64,000 bases of DNA from Phyllobacterium endophyticum. Its GTDB lineage: Bacteria > Pseudomonadota > Alphaproteobacteria > Rhizobiales > Rhizobiaceae. The notes under the pieces are model-generated. The model was not told where the DNA came from, ran no database searches, and saw nothing but the letters and a program-made list of their open reading frames with translations. Both the position numbers and the translations under genes were made by a program. The stretch lies in assembly GCF_003010935.1 (NCBI RefSeq), contig NZ_PGGN01000005.1:62001-126000 (forward strand), given 5' to 3'. Below, piece after piece: positions 35,098 through 43,871 of the stretch. How positions within the stretch are numbered: position 1 is the first letter of the stretch; every line of letters starts with the position of its first letter.

Positions 35098-35973
35098 ATG
35101 GTCGATTTGGACCACAAAGGATGGAGAGTTTTTGCGAGCCCGCTCGTCGGCTTTCTCCTGCTTTTCCTCGGATTTCCAATCCTGATCGATCTCGTCTATA
35201 GCCTCTCGCGCGTCAGTTTCACAAATTTGCGCAGCCCGGAAATCGTTGGTTTTGGAAATTATAGCGACGTTCTCGGCGATTCACAGTTCTGGCGCGCCAG
35301 CTGGTTTTCGCTGCGCTTCGGCGTGATCACGGCGGTTCTCGAATGTGGGCTCGGTCTCGGCCTCGCGGTGTTCCTGTCGCCGCTGATGGAGAAGCGCTCC
35401 TGGCTCATGGCGCCACTCATGCTGCCCCTGATGGTTGCACCGGCAATGATCGGGCTCATGTACCGGCTTGTACTGCACGAGTTTGTCGGTCCCGTCCCGT
35501 ATTATCTTTACCTGTGGTTCGGTGACAGTCCTTCATTTCTCAACGCGGAAAACGCATTCTGGACGCTTGTGGTCGTCGAAACATTGCAGTGGACGCCATT
35601 TGCCCTGCTGCTTTTCTACACCGCCTATCGCGCTATCCCGAACGATGTGCGCGAAGCCTCTGCGATCGACGGAGCCTCCTCCCGCCAGATATTGATGGCC
35701 ATTGAATTGCCGCTGATGCTGCCAACCCTCGTCTTTACTTTCTTCATCCGGTTCATCGACGGATTTCGCGTCTTCGATAACGTGTACACGCTCACAGGAA
35801 GTGGTCCCGGCGGCTCGACCACATCGCTGCCGATCTACATTTACGAGGCCTTCTTCAAGCAGGGGGCCATTGGCAAGGCGATTGCCGCATCGGTCCTGCT
35901 GTTTGCGGCGTCCTTCATAGGACTATACGTCCTGACATGGCTTTCGCGCCGCAGGAAAGGCGCAATATCATGA
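35098..35973 (+). CDS. Sugar ABC transporter permease (MalF/UgpA type)
   Basis: This 291-residue inner-membrane permease has six helices, the first VFASPLVGFLLLFLGFPILI. The EAA loop is EASAIDGASSRQILMAIELP. Start: ATG at 35098 (MVDLDHKGWR), with AAAGGA upstream; an earlier in-frame ATG at 35083 lacks a site. It pairs with the next gene. The operon contains no ATPase, so a shared MsiK/UgpC-type ATPase from elsewhere must be used. Confidence 0.88.
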   Translation: MVDLDHKGWRVFASPLVGFLLLFLGFPILIDLVYSLSRVSFTNLRSPEIVGFGNYSDVLGDSQFWRASWFSLRFGVITAVLECGLGLGLAVFLSPLMEKRSWLMAPLMLPLMVAPAMIGLMYRLVLHEFVGPVPYYLYLWFGDSPSFLNAENAFWTLVVVETLQWTPFALLLFYTAYRAIPNDVREASAIDGASSRQILMAIELPLMLPTLVFTFFIRFIDGFRVFDNVYTLTGSGPGGSTTSLPIYIYEAFFKQGAIGKAIAASVLLFAASFIGLYVLTWLSRRRKGAIS

Positions 35974-36824
35974 ACAGAGAAAAATTCAGTCATAGTGGAT
36001 CTCGCTCTGATGTTCTGCGCTGGATCATCTATGCGTTTGCGGTTCTCGCCCTCAACTTTCCCGTCATCGTCACGCTCATCACATCATTCAAGAGTGGCAA
36101 GGAAATCTCCGTAAATCCGGGCTTCTGGATTTCGGACCCGACCCTTGCCAACTACGCACAGATTCTTCAGGTCACCGACCGGCTGAATATATTCGCCTAT
36201 CTCTTCAACAGCCTGGCGGCATCGCTGATTGGCACCGTGCTCGCCATGCTCGTCACATTCCCCGCAGCCTATGCCATCGCGCGCGGAGAATATGGCCGCA
36301 AGGTGCTCATGCCGTTGATCGTCAATTTGCGCGCCGTGCCGTTGATCATCTTCGCGATCCCGCTTTACATGATGTTCCAGTTCGCCGGCTTGCTGGACAC
36401 GCAGCTTGGCCTCGGGCTGATCCTGACGATCGTCAACCTGCCGCTTTCGCTGATTGTGTTCGTCAACGCCATAGCGGACGTGCCTTTCGAGATCGACGAG
36501 GCCGCCAAACTGGATGGCCTGAGCAACTGGGGAATCATGAAACAGGTGATATTGCCGGTCTGCCGCCCGGCTTTAGCCACCGTATTCATCTTCGGTTTTA
36601 TCACCGCGTGGAACGAATTCCTCTTTGGATTGATGCTGACCTCCAACAGGGCGGTGCCGATGACGGTCGGAGCTTCCTTCTTCTTTGCCGCCAGCGGCGG
36701 CGGTATCCAGTGGGGAGCGGCATCGGCCGTCATGATCGTCGGCGCCCTGCCACCGATGCTGATCGGCATCATCATGTACCGGCAGATAAGCGGCTCGATG
36801 ACGGCAGGCGCCGTGAAGGGCTAG
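35970..36824 (+). CDS. Sugar ABC transporter permease (MalG/UgpE type)
   Basis: The 284-residue second permease overlaps the first by ATGA. The EAA loop EIDEAAKLDGLSNWGIMKQVILP is visible (motif core EAAKLDGLSNWG). About six helices are present, the first around WIIYAFAVLALNFPVIVTLI. It is the last gene of the amino-sugar transport operon; no ATPase gene follows. The calcium exchanger downstream is unrelated. Confidence 0.88.
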   Translation: MNREKFSHSGSRSDVLRWIIYAFAVLALNFPVIVTLITSFKSGKEISVNPGFWISDPTLANYAQILQVTDRLNIFAYLFNSLAASLIGTVLAMLVTFPAAYAIARGEYGRKVLMPLIVNLRAVPLIIFAIPLYMMFQFAGLLDTQLGLGLILTIVNLPLSLIVFVNAIADVPFEIDEAAKLDGLSNWGIMKQVILPVCRPALATVFIFGFITAWNEFLFGLMLTSNRAVPMTVGASFFFAASGGGIQWGAASAVMIVGALPPMLIGIIMYRQISGSMTAGAVKG

Positions 36825-36829
36825 AGCTT

Positions 36830-36867
36830 CTAAAAGTGGGCCCTGCCTTACTGAACACCTCTTTTAG
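36830..36867. terminator. Possible stem-loop after the permease operon
   Basis: CTAAAAG (36830-36836) is the reverse complement of CTTTTAG (36861-36867), enclosing the repeated TGCCTTACTGAAC. There is no clear T-tract, so it may be a weak terminator or the end of a repeat element rather than a true terminator. Confidence 0.3.
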
Positions 36868-36937
36868 CCCTATAGAATTATGGCTGCGCCGGGTCAGGCA
36901 AGCTACGCTGGTAATCTCTCATTCGGGATTTGCGACC

Positions 36938-38047
36938 ATGATCTCCCATCAAATGCCGGCTTCCTCATATCTGGTGCCGCCAGCAGCTCTGGCCCTTGCG
37001 GCGGGCGTACATTTGTTTGGCGTTCCTGACGGCCAAGGCCATGCCTGGGTCACAATCCTCATTTCGACCGTCACCCTGTGCGTTCTGCTCGTCACCGTCT
37101 TTGTCGTCCTTGAACATGCGGAAGCACTTGCATTCCGTCTTGGCCAGCCCTACGGAACCCTGCTGCTCACCTTCGCCGTCACGACGGTAGAGGTTTCGAT
37201 CATCGTCTCGATGATGCTGCACGGCGAAAACAATCCCACCCTGGCGCGGGAGTCTGTTTTCTCGACCGTGATGATCGTCTGTGCAGGCGTCGTCGGCCTA
37301 TGCCTCACCCTTGGAGCATGGCAGCATCGCCAGCAGGATTTGAAGCGCCAGGGCACCAGCGCCATCCTTTCGGTATTAACCGCATTGACGGTTCTGACAC
37401 TCGTCTTGCCCAACTACACGCTTTCCACCGATCCAGGCAGCTTCTCGCCGATTCAGCTCGTCTTCGTCAGTCTTTGTTCAGTGCTGCTCTACGCAAGCTT
37501 CGTGTTTGCGCAAACCGTACGGCACCGCGATGATTTTCTCGACGAGAGCACCTCCTATTCCGGCATTCACGCCGGAAAGGCATCCAGGACATCGCTTTAT
37601 GCGAACGCAATCCTGCTGGTGATCGGTCTGGTTGGAATCGTGCTGCTGGCGGAACAGGTCGCTGTCGGGATCGAGGAAGGCCTTGCCGCTCTCGATGTCA
37701 AACAGAGCGACTCGATCGTCGGCGCTTTCATCGCGACGCTTGTTCTTCTGCCGGAAGCCCTCGCCGCCATTCGCGCCGCTCTCAACAACGAACTGCAACG
37801 AAGCTTGAACATCGCGCTCGGGTCGGCGCTGGCAACCATCGGACTGACAATTCCCGCGGTCGGGGCGGCAAGCCTGATTACAGGACGAGAGCTCATGCTC
37901 GGCCTGTCCTCCGGCGATACTGTCCTTCTGGCACTGGTTCTTTCCATCAGTATCCACAGCTTCGGAACCGGCCGCACCACGGTGTTGACCGGGATGGTGC
38001 ATCTGGTCGTCTTCATCGCATTCCTGCTTTTGCTGGCAGTTCCCTAG
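36938..38047 (+). CDS. Calcium/proton exchanger, ChaA type (CaCA family)
   Basis: The 369-residue membrane protein starts MISHQMPASSYLVPPAAL at the ATG at 36938. About 11 helices are visible. The two alpha repeats are TFAVTTVEVSIIVSMML (with the acidic residue in the conserved position) and GAFIATLVLLPEALAAIRAALNNE, as in ChaA. It exports Ca2+ or Na+/K+ in exchange for H+. Because it follows an operon after a stem-loop and has its own GGGA site, it is probably separately expressed. Confidence 0.85.
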   Translation: MISHQMPASSYLVPPAALALAAGVHLFGVPDGQGHAWVTILISTVTLCVLLVTVFVVLEHAEALAFRLGQPYGTLLLTFAVTTVEVSIIVSMMLHGENNPTLARESVFSTVMIVCAGVVGLCLTLGAWQHRQQDLKRQGTSAILSVLTALTVLTLVLPNYTLSTDPGSFSPIQLVFVSLCSVLLYASFVFAQTVRHRDDFLDESTSYSGIHAGKASRTSLYANAILLVIGLVGIVLLAEQVAVGIEEGLAALDVKQSDSIVGAFIATLVLLPEALAAIRAALNNELQRSLNIALGSALATIGLTIPAVGAASLITGRELMLGLSSGDTVLLALVLSISIHSFGTGRTTVLTGMVHLVVFIAFLLLLAVP

Positions 38048-38154
38048 ACGAGCATTTACCGTATCGTAGCTGTATATTTCCGGCGCGCCGGTTTGCTGCG
38101 GGTGGCAGGGTGTCTATCGTCGCCTGAAGTGAAACGGATCCCGGAGTGATTTCA

Positions 38155-38568
38155 ATGAACAGCACGGTCAGCAAAATGATAGTGACGGGCGGCATTGGCC
38201 TGTGCCTGACGACAGGCGCCATGGCCGAAACGATCAAGGATCTGCAAGGTGCCTGGACCATGAACGGCACCAGGTGCGAAGACACGTTCAAGAAAACAGG
38301 CAAAACGATAGAGTTCAAGGACCGGACCGCATCGACGTCGACAGGATTGCTGATCAGCGGCAGCAAGGTGACGGGACCCAATGCCGTGTGCACCACCGAA
38401 AGCGTTACGAAGCAAAAAGACCGGCTTTCTGCGAAGTTGTCATGCACCGATTCCATGATCGTGAGCGACGTCAGTCAGACATTCAAGATCGTCGATGCAA
38501 ACACGTTCCAGCGCTTCGATCCTTTCGGCGACGACATGTATGTCACCTACAAGAAGTGCGACATGTAA
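38155..38568 (+). CDS. Small exported protein of unknown function
   Basis: A 137-residue protein with a signal peptide (MNSTVSKMIVTGGIGLCLTTGAMA, cleaved near AMAE; long segment abbreviated). The mature part LQGAWTMNGTRCEDTF to TFQRFDPFGDDMYVTYKKCDM contains four cysteines (RCEDT, NAVCTT, KLSCTD, KKCDM), probably in two disulfides. The ATG at 38155 has CGGAGTGATT upstream. I do not recognise a named domain; it looks like a small lipocalin-like beta-structured periplasmic protein. It is convergent with the next gene. Confidence 0.65.
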   Translation: MNSTVSKMIVTGGIGLCLTTGAMAETIKDLQGAWTMNGTRCEDTFKKTGKTIEFKDRTASTSTGLLISGSKVTGPNAVCTTESVTKQKDRLSAKLSCTDSMIVSDVSQTFKIVDANTFQRFDPFGDDMYVTYKKCDM

Positions 38569-38592
38569 TCGCCGGCCTCGCCTTCGGGTCGA

Positions 38593-39381
38593 TCAGAAAC
38601 GCATGACGACGCCGAAGATCGGGCCTTGCTGGACGACATCCATGACAAACCCGTCGCTGCTATAGTCGACGCCCAGCGCCCTGTAGCCAGCGACTGCGGA
38701 TAGTTTTTCGTTGAAGCTGTAGCCGATCCCGGCCGCGACATCCCAGTCGATATCGGCCCCGCCGCCGCCGACAAGGCCCCACCCGGTGAGGTAGACCTTG
38801 TCGGTGATGGAATATCTCGCCCGGATGCCTGCCAGGCCATCGACCCAGGTCGCGCTGTCTTCCCGGCTGACGCCATCGAGAATGCCGCCGCCGAACGAAA
38901 TTTCAGTGCTCGCGTGCCACACCCTCAAACCGGCAACGACATCAAGGTTTCCCCTGTCGCTCTGCAGGACCGAATAGCCGGCACCGACAAGCCCGGCAAA
39001 GGTTTCCGAGGTTACGTCGACATCGTCCGCGATAATGCCTCTTGGCGTCGCCCTGCCACTGGAAATCTTCGTATACATGATGTCTGTGAAGATGCTGTAG
39101 CGATCGTAGCGCGCTTCGCCGATTGCCATGGCAGCAAAATCGAGCTCATCGAGAATATCGCCAAAGTCCATGTCCATGTGCACTGTCGGCAGTCCGAACA
39201 GGCCCGTGTCGCCGGACATGCCCGCCGCCCAGAAATATGGGCTGAATGCGAAGGTCCAGCCTTCCTTTTCGACCTGGTTGAGCTCAGGTGCCATCGGCGA
39301 GGCGATATCAGCCGCCCGCACAGGCATGGCGGTTAAAAGTCCGGCCGCAAGCATGGTTGCAAACGCGATGGAATGTCTCAT
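38593..39381 (-). CDS. Outer-membrane beta-barrel protein
   Basis: The 262-residue protein starts MRHSIAFATMLAAGLLTAM, a signal peptide cleaved after VRA, with GGGGGAAC upstream of the ATG at 39381. The mature part alternates hydrophobic and polar residues in short strands (WTFAFSPYFWAAGMSG, YSIFTDIMYTKISSG, YSFNEKLSAVAGYRALGVDY) and ends in FGVVMRF with terminal phenylalanine, the outer-membrane insertion signal. The sequence resembles an uncharacterised porin-like family of alphaproteobacteria. Function is unknown. Confidence 0.72.
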   Translation of the reverse strand: MRHSIAFATMLAAGLLTAMPVRAADIASPMAPELNQVEKEGWTFAFSPYFWAAGMSGDTGLFGLPTVHMDMDFGDILDELDFAAMAIGEARYDRYSIFTDIMYTKISSGRATPRGIIADDVDVTSETFAGLVGAGYSVLQSDRGNLDVVAGLRVWHASTEISFGGGILDGVSREDSATWVDGLAGIRARYSITDKVYLTGWGLVGGGGADIDWDVAAGIGYSFNEKLSAVAGYRALGVDYSSDGFVMDVVQQGPIFGVVMRF

Positions 39382-39409
39382 GAACGTTCCCCCAGTTTTG
39401 AGCACATAT

Positions 39410-40342
39410 TCATTCTTCGACAGGCTCCCAGCTCTTGTCGGGATTGAACGACCTTATCTCCTTGACTGCCCTGTCGGTAGCCCGGCCAAAGTCTTTTTCA
39501 TAGATGACGCCCTGATGGCTGAGGACGAACGTCATGATTCCGGTTTCCCCGTAGATTGCCGGCCAGGCAATCAGCGCATGTCCGGCGATCATGTTGCCAT
39601 TGATCACATAGTCATATTTGCCGCCGGCGATATTGCTGCCCTGTGATTTGAGGATACGGAACCGATAGCCGTAATAGCCATGATCAGTTGCGGCACTGCC
39701 TTGAACCTTGCCCGGGTCGCCGAAGCTGCCCGCCGGGCTCTCCTCACCATCGGTGGCAGGCCAATAGAGCCCGTTTCGCGTGCCCTCGTCGCTGATGACC
39801 TGCTGGGCAAATTCTTTGACACTATCGCCGTCCCGGTCCTGGAGCGCGTAGGCCATTTGCGCGATCAGGTAGTTCTCGAGGGTCCGTATAGCTTCGAGTT
39901 CATTCTCGCCGACGCGTCGTGCCAGAACCTCCTCCAGCCCACGCAGAGTGTCGAATTGCCAGCGATTTCCCTCCTGAACCAGGGGAAACGGAAATGGCCA
40001 TGCGAGATCACCCAGAATGACATCCTTCGAGCCATCTTCCTCGTCTTCGAGTGCCGCCTTCTGCTTGGCTGCCTGCTGCAATTCCATCAACCGCTGGTCG
40101 AAGTCCTCGGATTTTCTCGCCGCATCCACGTTGAGGCCGAGGAGCTTGGCCAAACCCTCGACGTCCGCCTTGTCCAGGCCCTGCTTGAGCGCCTCCAGAG
40201 CCTGGTCTGGCTCGGCGAACGTTTCCGGCTTTGCGCCAACGAATTTCTGCAGGGCGGGGTCGGCAGCGAATGACGGCGTGATTGCGCTGATCATTGCCAG
40301 GCCAACGAGAGCGAGAATAACCTTGAGAGATGCGTGATACAT
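39410..40342 (-). CDS. DUF2950 exported protein
   Basis: A 310-residue exported protein (signal VILALVGLAMISAITPSFA). The DUF2950 family shows as VILGDLAWPFPFPLVQEGNRWQFD, YLIAQMAYALQDRDGD, GYYGYRFRILKSQG and MTFVLSHQGVIYEKDFG. It starts with GGAAC before the ATG. DUF2950 genes are regularly paired with a DUF3300 gene, as here 41 bases upstream, indicating a common but unknown envelope function. Confidence 0.85.
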   Translation of the reverse strand: MYHASLKVILALVGLAMISAITPSFAADPALQKFVGAKPETFAEPDQALEALKQGLDKADVEGLAKLLGLNVDAARKSEDFDQRLMELQQAAKQKAALEDEEDGSKDVILGDLAWPFPFPLVQEGNRWQFDTLRGLEEVLARRVGENELEAIRTLENYLIAQMAYALQDRDGDSVKEFAQQVISDEGTRNGLYWPATDGEESPAGSFGDPGKVQGSAATDHGYYGYRFRILKSQGSNIAGGKYDYVINGNMIAGHALIAWPAIYGETGIMTFVLSHQGVIYEKDFGRATDRAVKEIRSFNPDKSWEPVEE

Positions 40343-40383
40343 TTCATGTTCCTTCGAAAGGAGCTTGTTTTTTCGATCGGCGG

Positions 40384-41715
40384 TCAGCGATGAAAGCGCC
40401 CGCCACCGCCCCCTCTGCCACCACCGCCGCCTTCGATCCTGCGTCCGCCGCCTCCACCGCCAAGGCTGCCATTGCCACGCTGTGACGCGACGCGGGTATC
40501 CCGGCCCGGGCTATAGTTGCCAAGTGCGCTCGGCTGACGCGGACGGTTATCGGCACGGGCGGCGGGCTTTTGACGGGGTGTTTGCGGCCGCGATACATTG
40601 GCTTTGTTCGCGTTCGGACGGTTGGCCGCGGCTTGACCCTGATTGCGGTTGGCCGCGGCTTGGCCCGCGTTTCGACTGGCCTGATTGGGCAGGCTGCGGG
40701 CGGCATTTGCCTGACCACCCTGTTTCAGCTGGTTCTGCACGTCGCGGCGAACATCGCTGCTCTGGACTCTCGAGCCGTTACTGCCAGCCAATCCGCCAAG
40801 ACTGCCAAGCTGAGTGCTGCCCTTGAGATCGAGCCGGTTGGCGTTGTTCTGGCGCAGATTATTCTGGATCGAAGTGCTGTCGAAATTGAAGTTATTCTTG
40901 TCGAAGTTGAGATTGTTTATGTTGGTCCTGTCGAAGTGGTAGTCGTTTCTGTTGAAATTATTCACGTTGATGTCGATGTCGTTTCCACCCCAGCTGTTCC
41001 AGCGGTTCCAATCGACAGCTGCACCCCATGCGACGCCCGTCACGAACCCGGCCCAATAGGGTGCATATGGGTAGTAATAGGATGGATAGGGGTCGCCGTA
41101 GATGATCGGGGCTGCTGCGACGTATGTCGGGCTGGTCAGGATAACGGGATCATAGTCAGGAACGTAGGTTACTTCCTTTTGTGCCGGACGTATGACGATA
41201 TTATTATTCTGTTTTTCGACGATGACCTTGTCGTTGGACTTGATGACGCCATTGGCTACAGCCTTGTCGCGCAACTGCTGTATCGCCATCAGCACGTCCT
41301 TCTGCTGATTGACGACCGCATCTCCAAGCTGCTGCGTCCAGTCGAGATCATCGTTCATCATTTTCAGAACTGTCGGATAGTTCAAAAGCGAGATGATGCT
41401 GCCATCCCATGAGGCGTCGGGCTTGGCGTCGGGTTTCGCCTTCGATTGATCGAGGAAACGTTGCGCCTGAACGATTTCCAGCGGATTGAGAGCGGCCGAC
41501 AGAACCAGCGCCACTAGATCATCCGGATAGAGAGCGATGCGAGCGACAAGTATGGCGAGATCATCGGCCGAAAGAAGCGCCGGCGCGGCTGATGCCGCGG
41601 CGGCAGGCGCTGGTGCCGCGGCGGGGGTTTGCGCCCGGGCGGGCACCCCTGACCCGGAAATCAGTAACAATGCCACTGAGGCAACGATGACGATCGTCCG
41701 CTGGTGCAATGACAT
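40384..41715 (-). CDS. DUF3300 exported protein with Asn- and Gly-rich tail
   Basis: A 443-residue exported protein starting MSLHQRTIVIVASVALLL at the ATG at 41715, with AGGAG upstream. After an Ala/Pro-rich linker, the DUF3300 core is LVALVLSAALNPLEIVQAQRF to VLKMMNDDLDWTQQLGDAVV. Then comes a Tyr/Pro segment (YGDPYPSYYYPYAPYW), an asparagine-rich stretch, a Gln/Arg/Asn-rich linker and a C-terminal glycine-rich tail (GGGGGGRRIEGGGGG...). The low-complexity tail suggests peptidoglycan or surface association, but the function is unknown. It is upstream of the DUF2950 gene. Confidence 0.82.
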   Translation of the reverse strand: MSLHQRTIVIVASVALLLISGSGVPARAQTPAAAPAPAAAASAAPALLSADDLAILVARIALYPDDLVALVLSAALNPLEIVQAQRFLDQSKAKPDAKPDASWDGSIISLLNYPTVLKMMNDDLDWTQQLGDAVVNQQKDVLMAIQQLRDKAVANGVIKSNDKVIVEKQNNNIVIRPAQKEVTYVPDYDPVILTSPTYVAAAPIIYGDPYPSYYYPYAPYWAGFVTGVAWGAAVDWNRWNSWGGNDIDINVNNFNRNDYHFDRTNINNLNFDKNNFNFDSTSIQNNLRQNNANRLDLKGSTQLGSLGGLAGSNGSRVQSSDVRRDVQNQLKQGGQANAARSLPNQASRNAGQAAANRNQGQAAANRPNANKANVSRPQTPRQKPAARADNRPRQPSALGNYSPGRDTRVASQRGNGSLGGGGGGRRIEGGGGGRGGGGGRFHR

Positions 41716-41741
41716 GGTTGCTTCTCCTGAAATGTTTCGGC

Positions 41742-42047
41742 TCAAGCCTTTTCCAGCGACAGCACGGCTCCCGTGGAGTCGATCAGACAGGTCGAGCGCT
41801 GCCCCCTGGAATCAAGAATGATTTGATATCTGCCGCCATCTACCGCGGCCGAGCTGACTGGCAGGATAGACGCATTGTCGCCGCCAAACTTGGTAGCCGC
41901 AGCGCTGGCGCAGGCGAGTTGCAGATCCGCAGGCGCCGTCTGGGCCGTGTTACGCGCCATGTTCTCCGGCGCCGGGCTGGAGACGCATCCTGCGAATATC
42001 GAACAGGCAGCGAGCGCTGCGGCCTTCTTTGGCAGGTTCCCAATCAT
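41742..42047 (-). CDS. Small predicted lipoprotein
   Basis: The 101-residue product starts MIGNLPKKAAALAACS with GGGGGAAAAC before the ATG at 42047. The lipobox IFAGC is followed by VSSPAPEN. The mature part is short and contains two cysteines (QLACASAAA and RSTCLIDST) that may pair. No family is recognised. It lies between the L,D-transpeptidase gene and the DUF3300 gene on the same strand with short spacing, so these may be cotranscribed envelope genes. Confidence 0.65.
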   Translation of the reverse strand: MIGNLPKKAAALAACSIFAGCVSSPAPENMARNTAQTAPADLQLACASAAATKFGGDNASILPVSSAAVDGGRYQIILDSRGQRSTCLIDSTGAVLSLEKA

Positions 42048-42066
42048 GTTTTCCCCCGTTTTGACG

Positions 42067-42753
42067 TCAAACGCCCTTGTAGAGCGATGCACCCTGCATG
42101 AGCACAATCACCTTCGCGCCAACCGCGATCTGCGAGTGGAGATCGACGATGTCCTCGTTGTTCATCCTGATACAACCGGACGATACGTTGAGCCCTATGG
42201 ACCAGGGTTCGGGCGTGCCGTGGATGCGGTAAATCGTGTCCTGATCCCCCTCGTAGAGGTAGAGCGCACGGGCTCCGAGCGGATTGTCGGGACCTCCGGG
42301 CATACCGCCTGCGAATTTCAGCGCCTTGGGGTCACGAGCCACCATTTCCGCCGGCGGTGTCCAGGTTGGCCATTCGGCCACCCGACCAACGCGGACGATG
42401 CCGGCCCAGCCGAAACCGTCACGTCCGACTCCGATACCATACCTGACAGCCTGACCACCGCCCTTTACGAGATAAAGGAAGTGCTGATTGCCATCGATAA
42501 TGATGGTCCCCGGTTTTTCAGCTGTCCGAAAGGGTACGACCTGCCTGCGGAAAGCTTCCGGAACCTGGCCATTGGCCGCATAATATTTGCGGGCCTTCTT
42601 GCTGTCATAGGCGATCCAGGTCCGGGTTTTTGTGTCATATATCTGCGTCTTCGGAACCTGTGCGTATCCGCCGGCGATACTGCCAAGCAGCACAGCCGCG
42701 GCCATGAAATATGCTGATCCCAAGCTCAGGCAGGAGACGGAACGCGTGGTCAT
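42067..42753 (-). CDS. L,D-transpeptidase (YkuD domain)
   Basis: A 228-residue enzyme starting MTTRSVSCLSLGSAY at the ATG overlapping the stop of the binding-protein gene (ATGA). It has a signal peptide (AYFMAAAVLLGSIAGG), then a YkuD domain: GTIIIDGNQHFLYLVKGGG, GPDNPLGARALYLY, and the catalytic motif HGTPEPWSIGLNVSSGCIRM with the nucleophilic cysteine. It forms 3-3 crosslinks or attaches proteins to peptidoglycan, a common enzyme type in Hyphomicrobiales. AAGGAT lies 8 bases before the start. Confidence 0.88.
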   Translation of the reverse strand: MTTRSVSCLSLGSAYFMAAAVLLGSIAGGYAQVPKTQIYDTKTRTWIAYDSKKARKYYAANGQVPEAFRRQVVPFRTAEKPGTIIIDGNQHFLYLVKGGGQAVRYGIGVGRDGFGWAGIVRVGRVAEWPTWTPPAEMVARDPKALKFAGGMPGGPDNPLGARALYLYEGDQDTIYRIHGTPEPWSIGLNVSSGCIRMNNEDIVDLHSQIAVGAKVIVLMQGASLYKGV

Positions 42754-43721
42754 TTCGCCGTATCCTTCATCCATTTCGCTACCCGGTCGCCATGTTTTGC
42801 GACCCACGCGCTGGCGTAGTCGGCGGGCGGCTGACGGTCCACCTCGACCGCATAGCTCATTTCGGTGATTTCATCCGGCGTGAAGTCGATATTGTCCAGG
42901 AACTTCGTTATTTCCGGCTTGCTCGTGGCCAGTGCCTTCGAATAGGCGACGTGGAAGCGCGCGGCGTCCCAGGCAACGGGTGCATTCGATTTGGTCAGCC
43001 ATTCGGGATCATCGGCGGGCAGGATGACATTCCACTTGGATGCGTCATGGGCAGGCTCATCCAGCTTGACGATGTCATGCAACTTGAACACGACGTGAGG
43101 GCTGTAGCAGGCAAAGATAATCGGTTTGTCCGTCGCCTCGGCAGCATCGACGGCGGCCATGCCCATTTCCTCCGGCATTTCGAGGAGCCGCATCGTCTTG
43201 GCATATCCGTAACTCTTGGCGCGAATGCGTTCGATCACTGTCGATGACCACGTCTCCGCACCGATCCACATCTCCCCCTGTCCATCGCCATCCGTGTCGA
43301 AAGCAGCAGTCTTCTTTGGATCGAGCAGGTCGCCAACCGCATGAATGCCGGTTTTGTCGGCGGTTTGCCTGGTCGTACAAAGCCCTTGCCATGCGGAAAC
43401 GCCAAAATCTGCGAGTTGGACCTTCTCCGAGTATTTCTTGACCAGCGAATCGAGGTTGGGCAGCCAGACCTCCGGGTGTATATCGACTTCCCCGGAAGCG
43501 AGGCCAGCGAACGCCGTCATCGTGCCCATCTCCTCGACATCCACGCTGAGCTGCAGGTTCTTCTCGAGACTGGTCTTGATGATGTTCGCCGTCACTTGTC
43601 CCGACGGCCAGTTAGGCATCGCGACGACAAGATCGGCGGCCATCGCGGCCCCCGGCATCGTCATGCAGATTGACAGGGCCAATCCTGCAAATTGACCGAT
43701 GTTTATTGATCGTTGCCGCAT
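42750..43721 (-). CDS. Orphan glycine betaine/choline-type ABC substrate-binding protein (ProX-like)
   Basis: A 323-residue periplasmic binding protein starting MRQRSINIGQFAGLALSI, signal cleaved after AMA. The OpuAC domain shows as DLVVAMPNWPSGQVTANIIK, EVDIHPEVWLPNLDSLV, WIGAETWSSTVIERI and FACYSPHVVFKLHDIVKL. Tryptophans in these segments could form the aromatic cage for a quaternary ammonium ligand. No permease or ATPase gene is adjacent, so it must pair with a transporter elsewhere. Unusually it is coupled by ATGA to the L,D-transpeptidase gene. Confidence 0.85.
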   Translation of the reverse strand: MRQRSINIGQFAGLALSICMTMPGAAMAADLVVAMPNWPSGQVTANIIKTSLEKNLQLSVDVEEMGTMTAFAGLASGEVDIHPEVWLPNLDSLVKKYSEKVQLADFGVSAWQGLCTTRQTADKTGIHAVGDLLDPKKTAAFDTDGDGQGEMWIGAETWSSTVIERIRAKSYGYAKTMRLLEMPEEMGMAAVDAAEATDKPIIFACYSPHVVFKLHDIVKLDEPAHDASKWNVILPADDPEWLTKSNAPVAWDAARFHVAYSKALATSKPEITKFLDNIDFTPDEITEMSYAVEVDRQPPADYASAWVAKHGDRVAKWMKDTAK

Positions 43722-43871
43722 ATGCCAGGCTCCCACATTATTTGGCGCCATTAGCAATGATCGGCTGCATTATCGTAAGTACGTAACTGTTAATTTTTGC
43801 CGGAACCGCCAATACGATGTAGGATTGCAGCGTCTCGCCGGGGTTTGCCGGCAGGACGCCGGGGGAAGTCC

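Noticed and set aside
43802-43826. GGAAC before the response-regulator gene as an EcfG promoter
   Set aside because: The sequence 16-17 bases downstream is GGATT/GATT, not CGTT.
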